Origin: Lewinella sp. JB7
GTDB lineage: Bacteria > Bacteroidota > Bacteroidia > Chitinophagales > Saprospiraceae
Assembly (NCBI RefSeq): GCF_024297185.1
Contig: NZ_JANCTD010000003.1
Span: 434,001-498,000, forward strand
Direction of reading: 5' to 3'
DNA: 64,000 nt
Shown in pieces: positions 42,792 to 50,364 of the stretch (position 1 is the first letter of the stretch; each line of letters opens with the position of its first letter). Under the pieces are notes generated by a model, which did not search any database, had not been told where the DNA came from, and saw only the letters and a list, made by a program, of their open reading frames with translations. Made by a program: the position numbers and the translations under genes.

Positions 42792-44159
42792 ATGACAAAA
42801 GTATCCATCAGCTCCGAGAAGCCCCGCCTGGGGTTCTGGGAAATCTGGAATATGAGTTTCGGTTTCCTCGGCATTCAGTTCGGCTTCGCCCTCCAGAACG
42901 CCAACGTCAGCCGCATCTTCGAAACCCTCGGCGCCCAGACCGACGAACTCGCCATCCTCTGGCTCGCCGCCCCCACTACCGGCCTGCTCGTACAACCGAT
43001 TATCGGTTACTATAGCGACCGTACCTGGAGTGAAAAATGGGGACGCCGCCGCCCCTACTTCGCCGTCGGGGCCATTCTGGCGACGATCGCCCTGTTTTTG
43101 ATGCCCAACTCCACCGCCCTGTGGATGGCCGTCGTGATGCTCTGGCTTATGGACGCCAGCATCAACATCAGCATGGAACCCTTCCGGGCCTTCGTCGGCG
43201 ACATGCTCCCCAATTCCCAGCGCACCACGGGCTTCGCGACCCAGAGCTTCTTCATCGGCACCGGAGCCGTGATCGCCTCGGCCCTGCCCTGGATATTTAC
43301 CAACTGGTTCGGCATGGAGAATACGGCCCCGGCCGGCAGCATCCCCGACGCCGTGCGCTGGTCCTTCTACCTCGGCGGCATCGCCTACTTCAGTGCCGTG
43401 ATGTGGACGGTCTTCAACACCAAGGAATACCCCCCCGACGATATCCACCAGCTCCAGGAGGAAAACGCCGCCCGGGGCATCTGGGACGGAGTCAAGGAAT
43501 CCTTTATGGGCATCTTCCGGATGCCGAAGACCATGGTGCAGCTCTCCGCCGTGCAGTTCTTCAGCTGGTTCGCCCTGTTTTCGATGTGGATCTACATGAC
43601 CCCGGCCGTAACGAGCCACATCTACGGCACTACCGACAGTACCTCGGCGGCCTATAACGAGGGGGCGGACTGGGTCGGCATCTGCTTTGCCGTATATAAT
43701 GGCTTCGCGGCGCTGTTCGCCTTCGCGCTGCCGGTCATCGCTAAGCGACTGAGTCGCCGCATCACCCACCTGGTGGCCCTCTTCGCCGGGGGCATCGGCC
43801 TGCTCTCGGTGTATTTCGTCAGTGATCCGAACCTCCTGTTGGTGAGCATGGTCGGGGTAGGCATTGCGTGGGCGAGTATTCTGTCGATGCCCTACGCGAT
43901 CATCTCCAGTATCCTGCCGGCGGACAAGATGGGTTACTATATGGGCGTTTTCAACTTCTTCATCGTGATCCCGCAAATTTTGGCGGCGGGCATTCTGGGG
44001 TTCATCCTGAAGAACTTTTTCGGTAATGTATCCATCTACGCCCTCCTGCTCGGGGGCGCGGCCTTCTTCCTGGCCGGTCTGCTCTGCCTGATCGTGGACG
44101 ACAACGATGTGGCGGTCGACTTCGCCCAGCCCAAGGTGCCCATTGAGCCGGTGACCTAG
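42792..44159 (+). CDS. MFS sugar transporter, SLC45/GPH-like
   Basis: 455 residues from the ATG at 42792; the frame is open further upstream through the VOC gene in another frame. About 12 hydrophobic helices. N-terminal FLGIQFGFALQNANVSRIFE, then IIGYYSDRTWSEKWGRRRPY, the RGRRR-type motif after helix 2 that marks SLC45/sucrose-maltose transporters, and FVGDMLPNSQRTTGF between helices 4 and 5. Predicted H+-coupled disaccharide or glucose uptake across the inner membrane. Its position next to susCD and a few kb from the GH13 gene fits alpha-glucan use. The stop overlaps the convergent receptor stop by 4 bp. Confidence 0.88.
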   Translation: MTKVSISSEKPRLGFWEIWNMSFGFLGIQFGFALQNANVSRIFETLGAQTDELAILWLAAPTTGLLVQPIIGYYSDRTWSEKWGRRRPYFAVGAILATIALFLMPNSTALWMAVVMLWLMDASINISMEPFRAFVGDMLPNSQRTTGFATQSFFIGTGAVIASALPWIFTNWFGMENTAPAGSIPDAVRWSFYLGGIAYFSAVMWTVFNTKEYPPDDIHQLQEENAARGIWDGVKESFMGIFRMPKTMVQLSAVQFFSWFALFSMWIYMTPAVTSHIYGTTDSTSAAYNEGADWVGICFAVYNGFAALFAFALPVIAKRLSRRITHLVALFAGGIGLLSVYFVSDPNLLLVSMVGVGIAWASILSMPYAIISSILPADKMGYYMGVFNFFIVIPQILAAGILGFILKNFFGNVSIYALLLGGAAFFLAGLLCLIVDDNDVAVDFAQPKVPIEPVT

Positions 44160-46510
44160 AACTGCTTCTGCCCCCCGAATTCCATCGCCTCGCCCTTGCC
44201 GAAGCCGTAGCTTAGTCCGACCGTGACGAAGCGGCCCCGCTGCCGGTAGTTATAGAGGTAAAAGTCGGGCTGCGTAGCTTCGTTTTCGTCGATCATGGAA
44301 GCGAAGGCGTCGCGGACACTCACGTTGAAGATCATCCGTCCCTTCAGCACCTTCTTGCGTAGTCCCACGTCAGCGTACGAGAAGCCCGACACGCGTCCCT
44401 GAACCGTCCGGTACCCCGAGCGGAGGTTGCCGGCGACCTCGAAGTCGATGTCCAGGGGCAGTTCGAATTTCGTGACCAGGCGGCCGTTGAACCGCTCGGC
44501 GCTGAAGTCGTAGCTCACCCCTTCCAGCTCGGCGGTGCGGTCGAAGTGGTTGTAGTTAAAGTCGCCGTTCAGGGTAAGCCACCTCACCGGGCGGTACTTG
44601 CCATTGAGTTCCACCCCGTTGGTGCGGCTGGTACCGAGGTTGACGGGTTGGGTGACGTTGACGTTGTCGCGGAAGAAGGACACCCGCTCCACCACGTCCG
44701 TTGTATAGCGGTGATATATGCCCGCGTTGAGGCTTACGTCCCCGACGATTACGATGCCCGTCAGTTCGTAGGAGTCCGTAAATTCCGGTTGGAGGTTCGG
44801 GTTGCCCGCCCGCACGTTGAAGTTGTTGCGGATATTGAAGAAGGGGTTCAGGTCCCAGAGCCGGGGCCGGAAGATGCGCCGGGAGTAGCCGGCCTGAACG
44901 GAAACCGCCTCGCTGAATTTGTAGGAGGTATGGAGCGTCGGAAATAGGTTGAGGTAGTTCTGCGCGTTCGCTTCATCGGTATCCACCAGCAGGGTGCTCA
45001 GATCCGTTTGCTCCACGCGTAGTCCGGCCTTAACGCCCCAGCTGTCGCTTTCGTAGGCGCCCGTGGCGTAGGCACCCAGCACGCCCTGATTATACTCGAA
45101 GCGGTTGGAGAGCTCCGGTACCAGCTGAAAATCATCGTCGATGAAGTCGCTCACCGAAAAGTCGTTGCCCACGTCGTTGAATTCGTACTGCAGGCCGGTT
45201 TCGACGGTGACTGCCTCGCTCACGGGCCGGGTGTAGTCGACCTTGAAGGTGTACTCCGTCTCGCCGAAGTCGGTGGCCGTTCGCTGGTCGCCGAAGAGCG
45301 CCTGCCCCTCGCTGGTGTTGGTGGTGAATTCGGACGATTGGTCCTTCGTGAACGAATTACCCAGGGCGCTGACTATGAGAACGTGGTCTTTATCCTCGGC
45401 ATCGAACTCCCGCTTGTAATTCAGTTCGTACTGCCACTTGGGGTTGGTGGCGTCGGTGGCTTCCGTGCGGCGCCAGGCGTCGGTAAGGGTGTTGGTGGAA
45501 TTGAGTACCCGAAAGTCCGTCAGGGCATTTTCCGTTTCGATCTCGTAGGCCAGGTGGCCGGTCAGGGAGAGTACGTTGCGATCGTTAATATGGTAATCGG
45601 TACCGAGGATAAGGTTATAGAACTGTTCGTTCTTATCCGCTTCTCCTTCGCTGAGCACGGTGGTGCCGGTGGTCAGGTCGCGGTTGATGCCCCGGTTCAC
45701 CTCCGGGAAGGTCCGGTAACCCACCCCGACCTGGCCGAAGAGGTTGAACTTGGTCGTCCGGCGGTTTACACTCAGTCCGAGGCTGTGGTTGTTGGGGGTG
45801 CCGGTATTGACGGTTACCGAACCGTTCAGGCCCCGCTGCTCCTCCTTCTTCAGGACGATGTTGATGATGCCGGCGGTCCCTTCGGCCTGGTACTTCGCGG
45901 AGGGGTTCGTGATGACCTCCACGCTTTCGATCATATCGGCCGTGATGGTGCCGAGGGCATTGCCGTTGTCGGCGGTGAGGACCGAGGGCTTGCCGTCGAT
46001 CAGGATTTGTACCCCGCCGCTGCCGCGCAGGTTGATCTGGCCTTCGATGTTGACCGTGACGGAGGGGACGTTATTCAGTACTTCTAGGGCACTGGCTCCG
46101 CTGCTGCTCAGGTCTTTCCCGACGTTGAACACCCGTTTATCCAGCCGGAATTCGGTCGTGGACCGTTCCCCGGTGACGAGTACTTCGTCCAGGGTTTCCC
46201 CGTCGGGCTTAAGGATGATGGTTCCCAGATCGGCGGCTTGCACTCCTTCGATCCGGGTGGGGGCAAATCCCAGGAAACTCACCTCCAGGGTAAGGCCCGG
46301 CCGTGGCACTTTCAGCAGGAAGACGCCTCCATCATCGGTAGTAGTTCCGGTAAGCATATCCCCGCTTGCCGGGTCGATGGCCTTCACCGTGGCGAATTCC
46401 ACGGCCGCCTCTCCGCTGCTTTCCACTACCCTACCCGTCAGTTCCAGGCTCTGGGCGCGGACGCAGGTGCAGAGGAATACGAAAAGAGCGATCAGGATGG
46501 GTCGGTGCAT
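44156..46510 (-). CDS. outer-membrane receptor with carboxypeptidase-like N-domain (OMP_b-brl_3 type, third copy)
   Basis: 784 residues from the ATG at 46510 (MHRPILIALFVFLCTCVRAQ); upstream in-frame ATGs at 46540 and 46558 precede the signal peptide. Carboxypeptidase-regulatory-like domain (LELTGRVVESSGEAAVEFAT), plug-like region (EVLNNVPSVTVNIEGQINLR, KYQAEGTAGIINIVLKKEE) and barrel ending VTVGLSYGFGKGEAMEFGGQ. Same family as the two receptors at 14-21 kb but clearly more divergent. No TonB box identified. It overlaps the MFS gene by 4 bp at the 3' end. Ligand unknown. Confidence 0.85.
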   Translation of the reverse strand: MHRPILIALFVFLCTCVRAQSLELTGRVVESSGEAAVEFATVKAIDPASGDMLTGTTTDDGGVFLLKVPRPGLTLEVSFLGFAPTRIEGVQAADLGTIILKPDGETLDEVLVTGERSTTEFRLDKRVFNVGKDLSSSGASALEVLNNVPSVTVNIEGQINLRGSGGVQILIDGKPSVLTADNGNALGTITADMIESVEVITNPSAKYQAEGTAGIINIVLKKEEQRGLNGSVTVNTGTPNNHSLGLSVNRRTTKFNLFGQVGVGYRTFPEVNRGINRDLTTGTTVLSEGEADKNEQFYNLILGTDYHINDRNVLSLTGHLAYEIETENALTDFRVLNSTNTLTDAWRRTEATDATNPKWQYELNYKREFDAEDKDHVLIVSALGNSFTKDQSSEFTTNTSEGQALFGDQRTATDFGETEYTFKVDYTRPVSEAVTVETGLQYEFNDVGNDFSVSDFIDDDFQLVPELSNRFEYNQGVLGAYATGAYESDSWGVKAGLRVEQTDLSTLLVDTDEANAQNYLNLFPTLHTSYKFSEAVSVQAGYSRRIFRPRLWDLNPFFNIRNNFNVRAGNPNLQPEFTDSYELTGIVIVGDVSLNAGIYHRYTTDVVERVSFFRDNVNVTQPVNLGTSRTNGVELNGKYRPVRWLTLNGDFNYNHFDRTAELEGVSYDFSAERFNGRLVTKFELPLDIDFEVAGNLRSGYRTVQGRVSGFSYADVGLRKKVLKGRMIFNVSVRDAFASMIDENEATQPDFYLYNYRQRGRFVTVGLSYGFGKGEAMEFGGQKQF

Positions 46511-46654
46511 GATGTTTGGTGGCGTAAAGTGCTGCTTCATTGGGTGCGGTAAACTCATTCGGTCCCTAAATTGGGGATTATCCTGCGGTTGGGGGCGACC
46601 ATTCTACGGTCCGGGCTAATAAAACGACCATTCGGCGCGGGGAAGCAGCTTCTT

Positions 46655-46920
46655 AGGTCGAGTGGCCTCTGGTCCGAGACATCACAGGTCGAGGCGTTGC
46701 AAACTCCAAGGTCGAGCGGCCTCCGGTCCGAGACGCTTCACCACGGATGGGCACGGATTCTCACGGATTTCGCTGCCGCACGGCTTAGGTCGGGATCTCA
46801 GGTCGAGGCGTTGTACGCCGAGCTTGGTATAGGTCAAGCGGCCTCCGTTCCGAGACATCACAGGTCGAGGCGTTGTACGCCGAGCAAAGTCAATAGGTCT
46901 ATCAGCCTCCGATCCGAGAC
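46655..46920 (+). repeat. interspersed two-type repeat array (AGGTCGAG family)
   Basis: The 458-bp gap before the PhyH gene contains seven related units. Type A (26 bp, AGGTCGAG then GGCCTCYGGTCCGAGAC) occurs at 46655, 46709, 46831 and 46895. Type B (24 bp, AGGTCGAGGCGTTGTACGCC then GAGC) occurs at 46686, 46800 and 46862. A to B distance is 31 bp in both A-B pairs. Between the second A and the second B is a CACGGAT-type patch (46736-46772) resembling the 54-bp repeats at 48076. No gene is visible in 46511-46968. Confidence 0.85.
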
Positions 46921-46968
46921 TCTCCCGTAATTTAGGTACCTCAACTCCACTTCAAGCCGCTCCCAACC

Positions 46969-47937
46969 ATGCCATCCGACGCCAACGACCGTATCCCAAA
47001 CAATCATCACGACATCCCGGGTAACCCGTCTACCGCCAAGAGCAGTAGCGTAAAATTGCGCACCGAAGCCGCTCCCGACTCCCTGCGCGTCCTTACTCCC
47101 GAACAGTGGACCTTCTGGCGGGAGAGTGGATACGTAATTGTCAAGCAGGCCGTCCCCCGCGAGCAGGCCCTACGCACCGTCGACTTCCTGTGGGAGTTCG
47201 AGGATAAGGACCCCGACGACCAAACCACCTGGTACACCGCCCCGCGCGCCGAAATGAAGATGAAAGAGCTGGTGGGTACCGGCATGGTGGAAGTATACAA
47301 CCACCAAACCCTGTGGAATAACCGACAAACACCCCGCGTCTACGATGCCTTCGTCGACATTTGGGGCACCGAAAAATTATGGGTCACGATCGACCGCGCT
47401 AACCTCAATTTTCCCATCCGCCCCGGATTCGAATATCAGGGTTTTATCCACTGGGATTACGACCCCGAAACCAAGCCACAAAACGTACAGGGAGTGCTCG
47501 CCCTCGCCGACCAGACCGACCCCAATATGGGGGGCTTCCAGTGTATCCCCTGGCTGTACCGCCACTACGACAGTTGGAAACTCACCCAGCCCACCGACCG
47601 CGACCCCTTCAAACCCGACATTACCGGACTGGAAGACAAGATCGTAAAGGTCCCCCTGGAAGCTGGCGACCTGCTCATCTTCAATAGTTCCGAACCCCAC
47701 GGCATCCGCCCCAACCGCTCGGAAGACCGGGTGCGTATTGCCCAGTACATCGCCATGGCCCCGGCCCAGGAAGAAGACGAAGCACTGCGCGAGTGGCGGA
47801 TTACGTCATGGAAAGAGCGCAAAGCACCCGAAGGATACGCCTTCCCCGGAGACCCGCGGAATTACGAGCAGACGCGTTACGAATGCGCTGAGCTGTCGGA
47901 GCTCGGCGAGCGGTTGCTGGGGCTTAAAAGTTGGTAG
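46969..47937 (+). CDS. phytanoyl-CoA dioxygenase (PhyH) family protein
   Basis: 322 residues. Fe(II)/2-oxoglutarate oxygenase fold: LTPEQWTFWRESGYVIVKQA is the family's N-terminal segment; the iron ligands are H and D in GFIHWDYDPE and the distal H in SSEPHGIRPNRSEDRVR, whose R binds 2-oxoglutarate. The first 40 residues are disordered. Members hydroxylate lipids or small metabolites; the substrate is unknown. It is isolated, with repeat-rich non-coding DNA on both sides. Confidence 0.9.
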   Translation: MPSDANDRIPNNHHDIPGNPSTAKSSSVKLRTEAAPDSLRVLTPEQWTFWRESGYVIVKQAVPREQALRTVDFLWEFEDKDPDDQTTWYTAPRAEMKMKELVGTGMVEVYNHQTLWNNRQTPRVYDAFVDIWGTEKLWVTIDRANLNFPIRPGFEYQGFIHWDYDPETKPQNVQGVLALADQTDPNMGGFQCIPWLYRHYDSWKLTQPTDRDPFKPDITGLEDKIVKVPLEAGDLLIFNSSEPHGIRPNRSEDRVRIAQYIAMAPAQEEDEALREWRITSWKERKAPEGYAFPGDPRNYEQTRYECAELSELGERLLGLKSW

Positions 47938-48075
47938 CTTCCCGGGCAACGAAAATCCTCCCTACTTAGTCAGGAGGGGCTCTCGGAAGCCGTCCGCAAC
48001 GTATCCCTTCACCGCCTCTCAGGCAGGGTGCCGAGAAACAGAAAACCTCCTGCCCGACCGCAGTGAATCTGTGCC

Positions 48076-48230
48076 CCGACGAAGGCGATCCGTGTTTAAT
48101 CCGTGGCCGTCCGTGGTGAGCCTATTGCTCCGACGAAGGCGATCCGTGTTTAATCCGTGGCCATCCGTGGTGAGCCTATTGCTCCGACGAAGGCGATCCG
48201 TGTTTAATCCGTGGCCATCCGTGGTGAGCC
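48076..48230 (+). repeat. 54-bp tandem repeat, 2.9 copies
   Basis: Units start at 48076, 48130 and 48184 (period exactly 54 bp) and are nearly identical. The unit contains CCGACGAAGGCGATCCGTG and ATCCGTGG / ATCCGTGGTGAG; on the minus strand it reads as CACGGAT-rich. Because 54 is a multiple of three, it creates repetitive open frames that are not genes. The remainder of the 332-bp gap (47938-48075, 48231-48269) shows nothing recognisable. Confidence 0.9.
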
Positions 48231-48269
48231 ACTATCCAACAAAGCCAATCCCCTGCTTAGTCGCCAGAC

Positions 48270-49772
48270 CTACTTCCCCGCCCCGGTCAGCACCACCCGT
48301 GCGTACCGCGTCAATGAAGGCGAGCCGCCGTCGGTCACTTCCAGGATCAGGTGGATGGTCTGCCCCGGTTCTATATCGCCGGGAACGGTCACCCGAGCCT
48401 CCTCTTTGTTCAAGATAAGCATCGCATCGCCGGGATAAGTTCCCACTTCGCCGTACTGCCACCAGTGGTAAAAGAGCTCGTCGCCGTCGGGATCCGTGGC
48501 CCGGGCACGCAGGGTGATCTTCTGGCGGGGACTCACGGTTAAGCGGGTTTCACCATCGATCTCTACGCTTGGAGGGTGGTTGGCTTCTTCGTACGACAGA
48601 ATGCACCAGTCGGCCCGCGCGGCGAAATCCCGCTGCAGTGCCGGCAGCCAGCGAATCTGGGCGTAGATCGATTCCCGGCTTTGCTGGTAGGGGTTATAGT
48701 CGGTGGCGGCGGGCCCGTCTTCCCAGCGACGGAGGGTGCTGTCGGTAGCGACCAGTCGTCCACCCCAGCCGCCCCACGACGGATGGTCCAGGTTCTGCAG
48801 CCCCACGTCCACCAGGTGGAGGAAAGCCGGAGAATCGCCCTCGGAAATGAAATCGTACTGCCCGAAGCTTCCCCACTGCGCACTGTCGAGCCGGGTCGGA
48901 TCTCCGTGGATGTGTTCCTCATCGCCCGCCTGCTGCTGCCCGTCGCCGTAACTGTAGTAGGCCGCCGTGAGGGGACCGTGGTGCTTAATGATATGATCTC
49001 CCATAAAACCGCCCTCCAGCCAGTGGTGCAGGGGTTTGGGTACGGTCTGTTGCCAGGGATAGGCCAGGGCCGCGAACTGGCGATAGTTATAGAGGACGGG
49101 GATGTCTGGCCACTTTACGGCTACATAGTCGCGGTAGGTCGCATCCTGATCCATCACCGTATAGATGATGGCCTTTTTGACGACCCGCTCGTAAATCATC
49201 GGCCACTCGGCGCTGGCAGCGTAGGTATCCTCGATCGATTTGAGGGCGCGCGCGATGGTATTCGTTCCGCCCCATACTTGTAGGTAGATCGGCCGCACGT
49301 CGGTGGTGTCGAGCAGCAGGTCGCGGATAAAGTCAGAGCCCTCCGTGTCGTGCTCCATCTCTCCTTCGAATTCAATGTTGCCGACCTTCACGAGCGAAAG
49401 GAGATGCTCGGCGGTGGGGTATCCGTCCGCGTGGGTGGAAAGCACCGGGTACACCTCGGCGTACTTCCCGATCAACGCTTGCATCCATTGTTCGCCGGGC
49501 CAGCGCAGGTCGGTGCGTTCGCCGTACATTTCGCGCGTCATCTCCATTTTGGAGGTCATTGTCGTACCCTTACCGTCACCCTTATAGTGCCACATGGAGC
49601 TGCTGTACACCAGCCCTTCCAGCTCGAATTCGTTGGCGTATAGGAGCAGGCGGACGAAGGAGTCGACATCATCAATTTCTCCGTCGGTCGTCACTACGGT
49701 ACGTACGGGCGGGGCCGCGGGTGCGGTGGCCGTACCAAAGAGCAATAGAATTAGGTAAAGGAAGCGGTGCAT
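48270..49772 (-). CDS. secreted DUF1593 / nucleoside-hydrolase-like protein
   Basis: 500 residues from the ATG at 49772 (MHRFLYLILLLFGTATAPAA, a clear signal peptide). The longer open frame to 50033 runs through a tandem repeat and is not coding. N-terminal domain (about 22-330) has the nucleoside-hydrolase-like DUF1593 start RTVVTTDGEIDDVDSFVRLL, YANEFELEGLVYSSSMWHYK, and VWGGTNTIARALKSIEDTYA; the C-terminal about 100 residues (HPPSVEIDGETRLTVSPRQK, ARATDPDGDELFYHWW) form an Ig-like/DUF1593 C-domain. Found in Bacteroidota and Planctomycetota next to glycan genes. Probably periplasmic glycoside or nucleoside hydrolase activity; substrate unknown. Confidence 0.88.
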   Translation of the reverse strand: MHRFLYLILLLFGTATAPAAPPVRTVVTTDGEIDDVDSFVRLLLYANEFELEGLVYSSSMWHYKGDGKGTTMTSKMEMTREMYGERTDLRWPGEQWMQALIGKYAEVYPVLSTHADGYPTAEHLLSLVKVGNIEFEGEMEHDTEGSDFIRDLLLDTTDVRPIYLQVWGGTNTIARALKSIEDTYAASAEWPMIYERVVKKAIIYTVMDQDATYRDYVAVKWPDIPVLYNYRQFAALAYPWQQTVPKPLHHWLEGGFMGDHIIKHHGPLTAAYYSYGDGQQQAGDEEHIHGDPTRLDSAQWGSFGQYDFISEGDSPAFLHLVDVGLQNLDHPSWGGWGGRLVATDSTLRRWEDGPAATDYNPYQQSRESIYAQIRWLPALQRDFAARADWCILSYEEANHPPSVEIDGETRLTVSPRQKITLRARATDPDGDELFYHWWQYGEVGTYPGDAMLILNKEEARVTVPGDIEPGQTIHLILEVTDGGSPSLTRYARVVLTGAGK

Positions 49773-49792
49773 ATGCCGGACATTTATTGTCG

Positions 49793-49800
49793 GCAAGGTA
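49793..49800 (-). promoter_or_regulatory. variant -7 element TACCTTGC upstream of the DUF1593 gene
   Basis: Minus-strand TACCTTGCC about 20 bp before the ATG at 49772. It supports this ATG as the start and places the tandem repeat outside the transcript. Confidence 0.45.
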
Positions 49801-49888
49801 CGGTGGCTCCTGTTCGAACACGATGATCCCCCGCCCGATCTCCGCCTGCCAACTTTCCCACAGGGCGCCGGCACTTTTCGCAGAATCG

Positions 49889-50155
49889 CCCTGGAAGGCC
49901 TTATGGATGTATCAATCAAAGGTTGAGGCTTTCCAAGCCGACCCTGCACCGCCCGCCCTTCTTGCAGGGGCGCCCTGCAAGGCCTTATCCTTGTATCAAT
50001 CAAAGGTTGAGGCTTTCTAAGCCGACCCTGCACCGCCCGCCTTCGTGCCAGATTTCCCTGGAAGGGCTCATCCTTGTATCAATCCAAGGTTGAGGCTTTC
50101 TAAGCCGACCCTGCACCGCCCGCCTTCGTGCCAGGGTTTCCCTGGAAGGGCTCCT
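49889..50155. repeat. 84-bp tandem repeat, about 3.2 copies
   Basis: Units begin at 49889, 49973, 50056 and 50140 (periods 84, 83, 84), each with CCCTGGAAGG or CCCTGCAAGG, then GTATCAATC, AAGGTTGAGGCTTTC, and GCCGACCCTGCACCGCCCGC. Unit junctions form small palindromes, e.g. CTTGCAGGG/CCCTGCAAG (49961-49981) and CCAGGG/CCCTGG (50131-50144). Intergenic between two divergent genes; not coding. Confidence 0.9.
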
Positions 50156-50240
50156 CACTACGCATAGCTACTCCGTGTTGCCCGCCCCACCGCATGGGCA
50201 TATTTCCAAAAGGATAGGGAGTAGAGCACATTCTACTGCC

Positions 50241-50277
50241 CCGTAGCGACCCGGCAAGATGCCGGGTACCGCTACGG
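50241..50277. repeat. nested palindrome, REP-like
   Basis: Outer arms CCGTAGCG (50241-50248) and CGCTACGG (50270-50277) enclose inner arms CCCGGCA (50250-50256) and TGCCGGG (50260-50266) with an AGA loop. A strong imperfect hairpin on either strand, 125 bp before the GH13 start. Possibly a REP-type dispersed element or a transcriptional block. Confidence 0.75.
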
Positions 50278-50301
50278 CGAGCAGCGCGAAACCAACGAAG
50301 C

Positions 50302-50329
50302 TTGCCGGCGTTTAGCCGCTATAACTTGC
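50302..50329 (+). promoter_or_regulatory. candidate GH13 promoter
   Basis: TTG at 50302, 17-bp spacer and TAACTTGC at 50322-50329, 35 bp before the ATG at 50365. It uses the TAnnTTGC variant. Confidence 0.4.
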
Positions 50330-50364
50330 CTTGCACCCGCGACCCCGCCCAACGCCTAAGCCGC

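Noticed and set aside
46655-46920. CRISPR array
   Set aside because: Repeat units are of two types, imperfect, and spacers are short or absent and irregular; no cas genes.
47738-48418. Open frame with a repeated RRRSVFNPWPSVVS peptide
   Set aside because: Product of the 54-bp tandem repeat read in a multiple-of-three period and of antisense PhyH/DUF1593 sequence; not a gene.
49773-50033. N-terminal extension of the DUF1593 gene through the 84-bp repeats
   Set aside because: The ATG at 49772 begins a clear signal peptide and has a -7 element just upstream; the extension is translated repeat.
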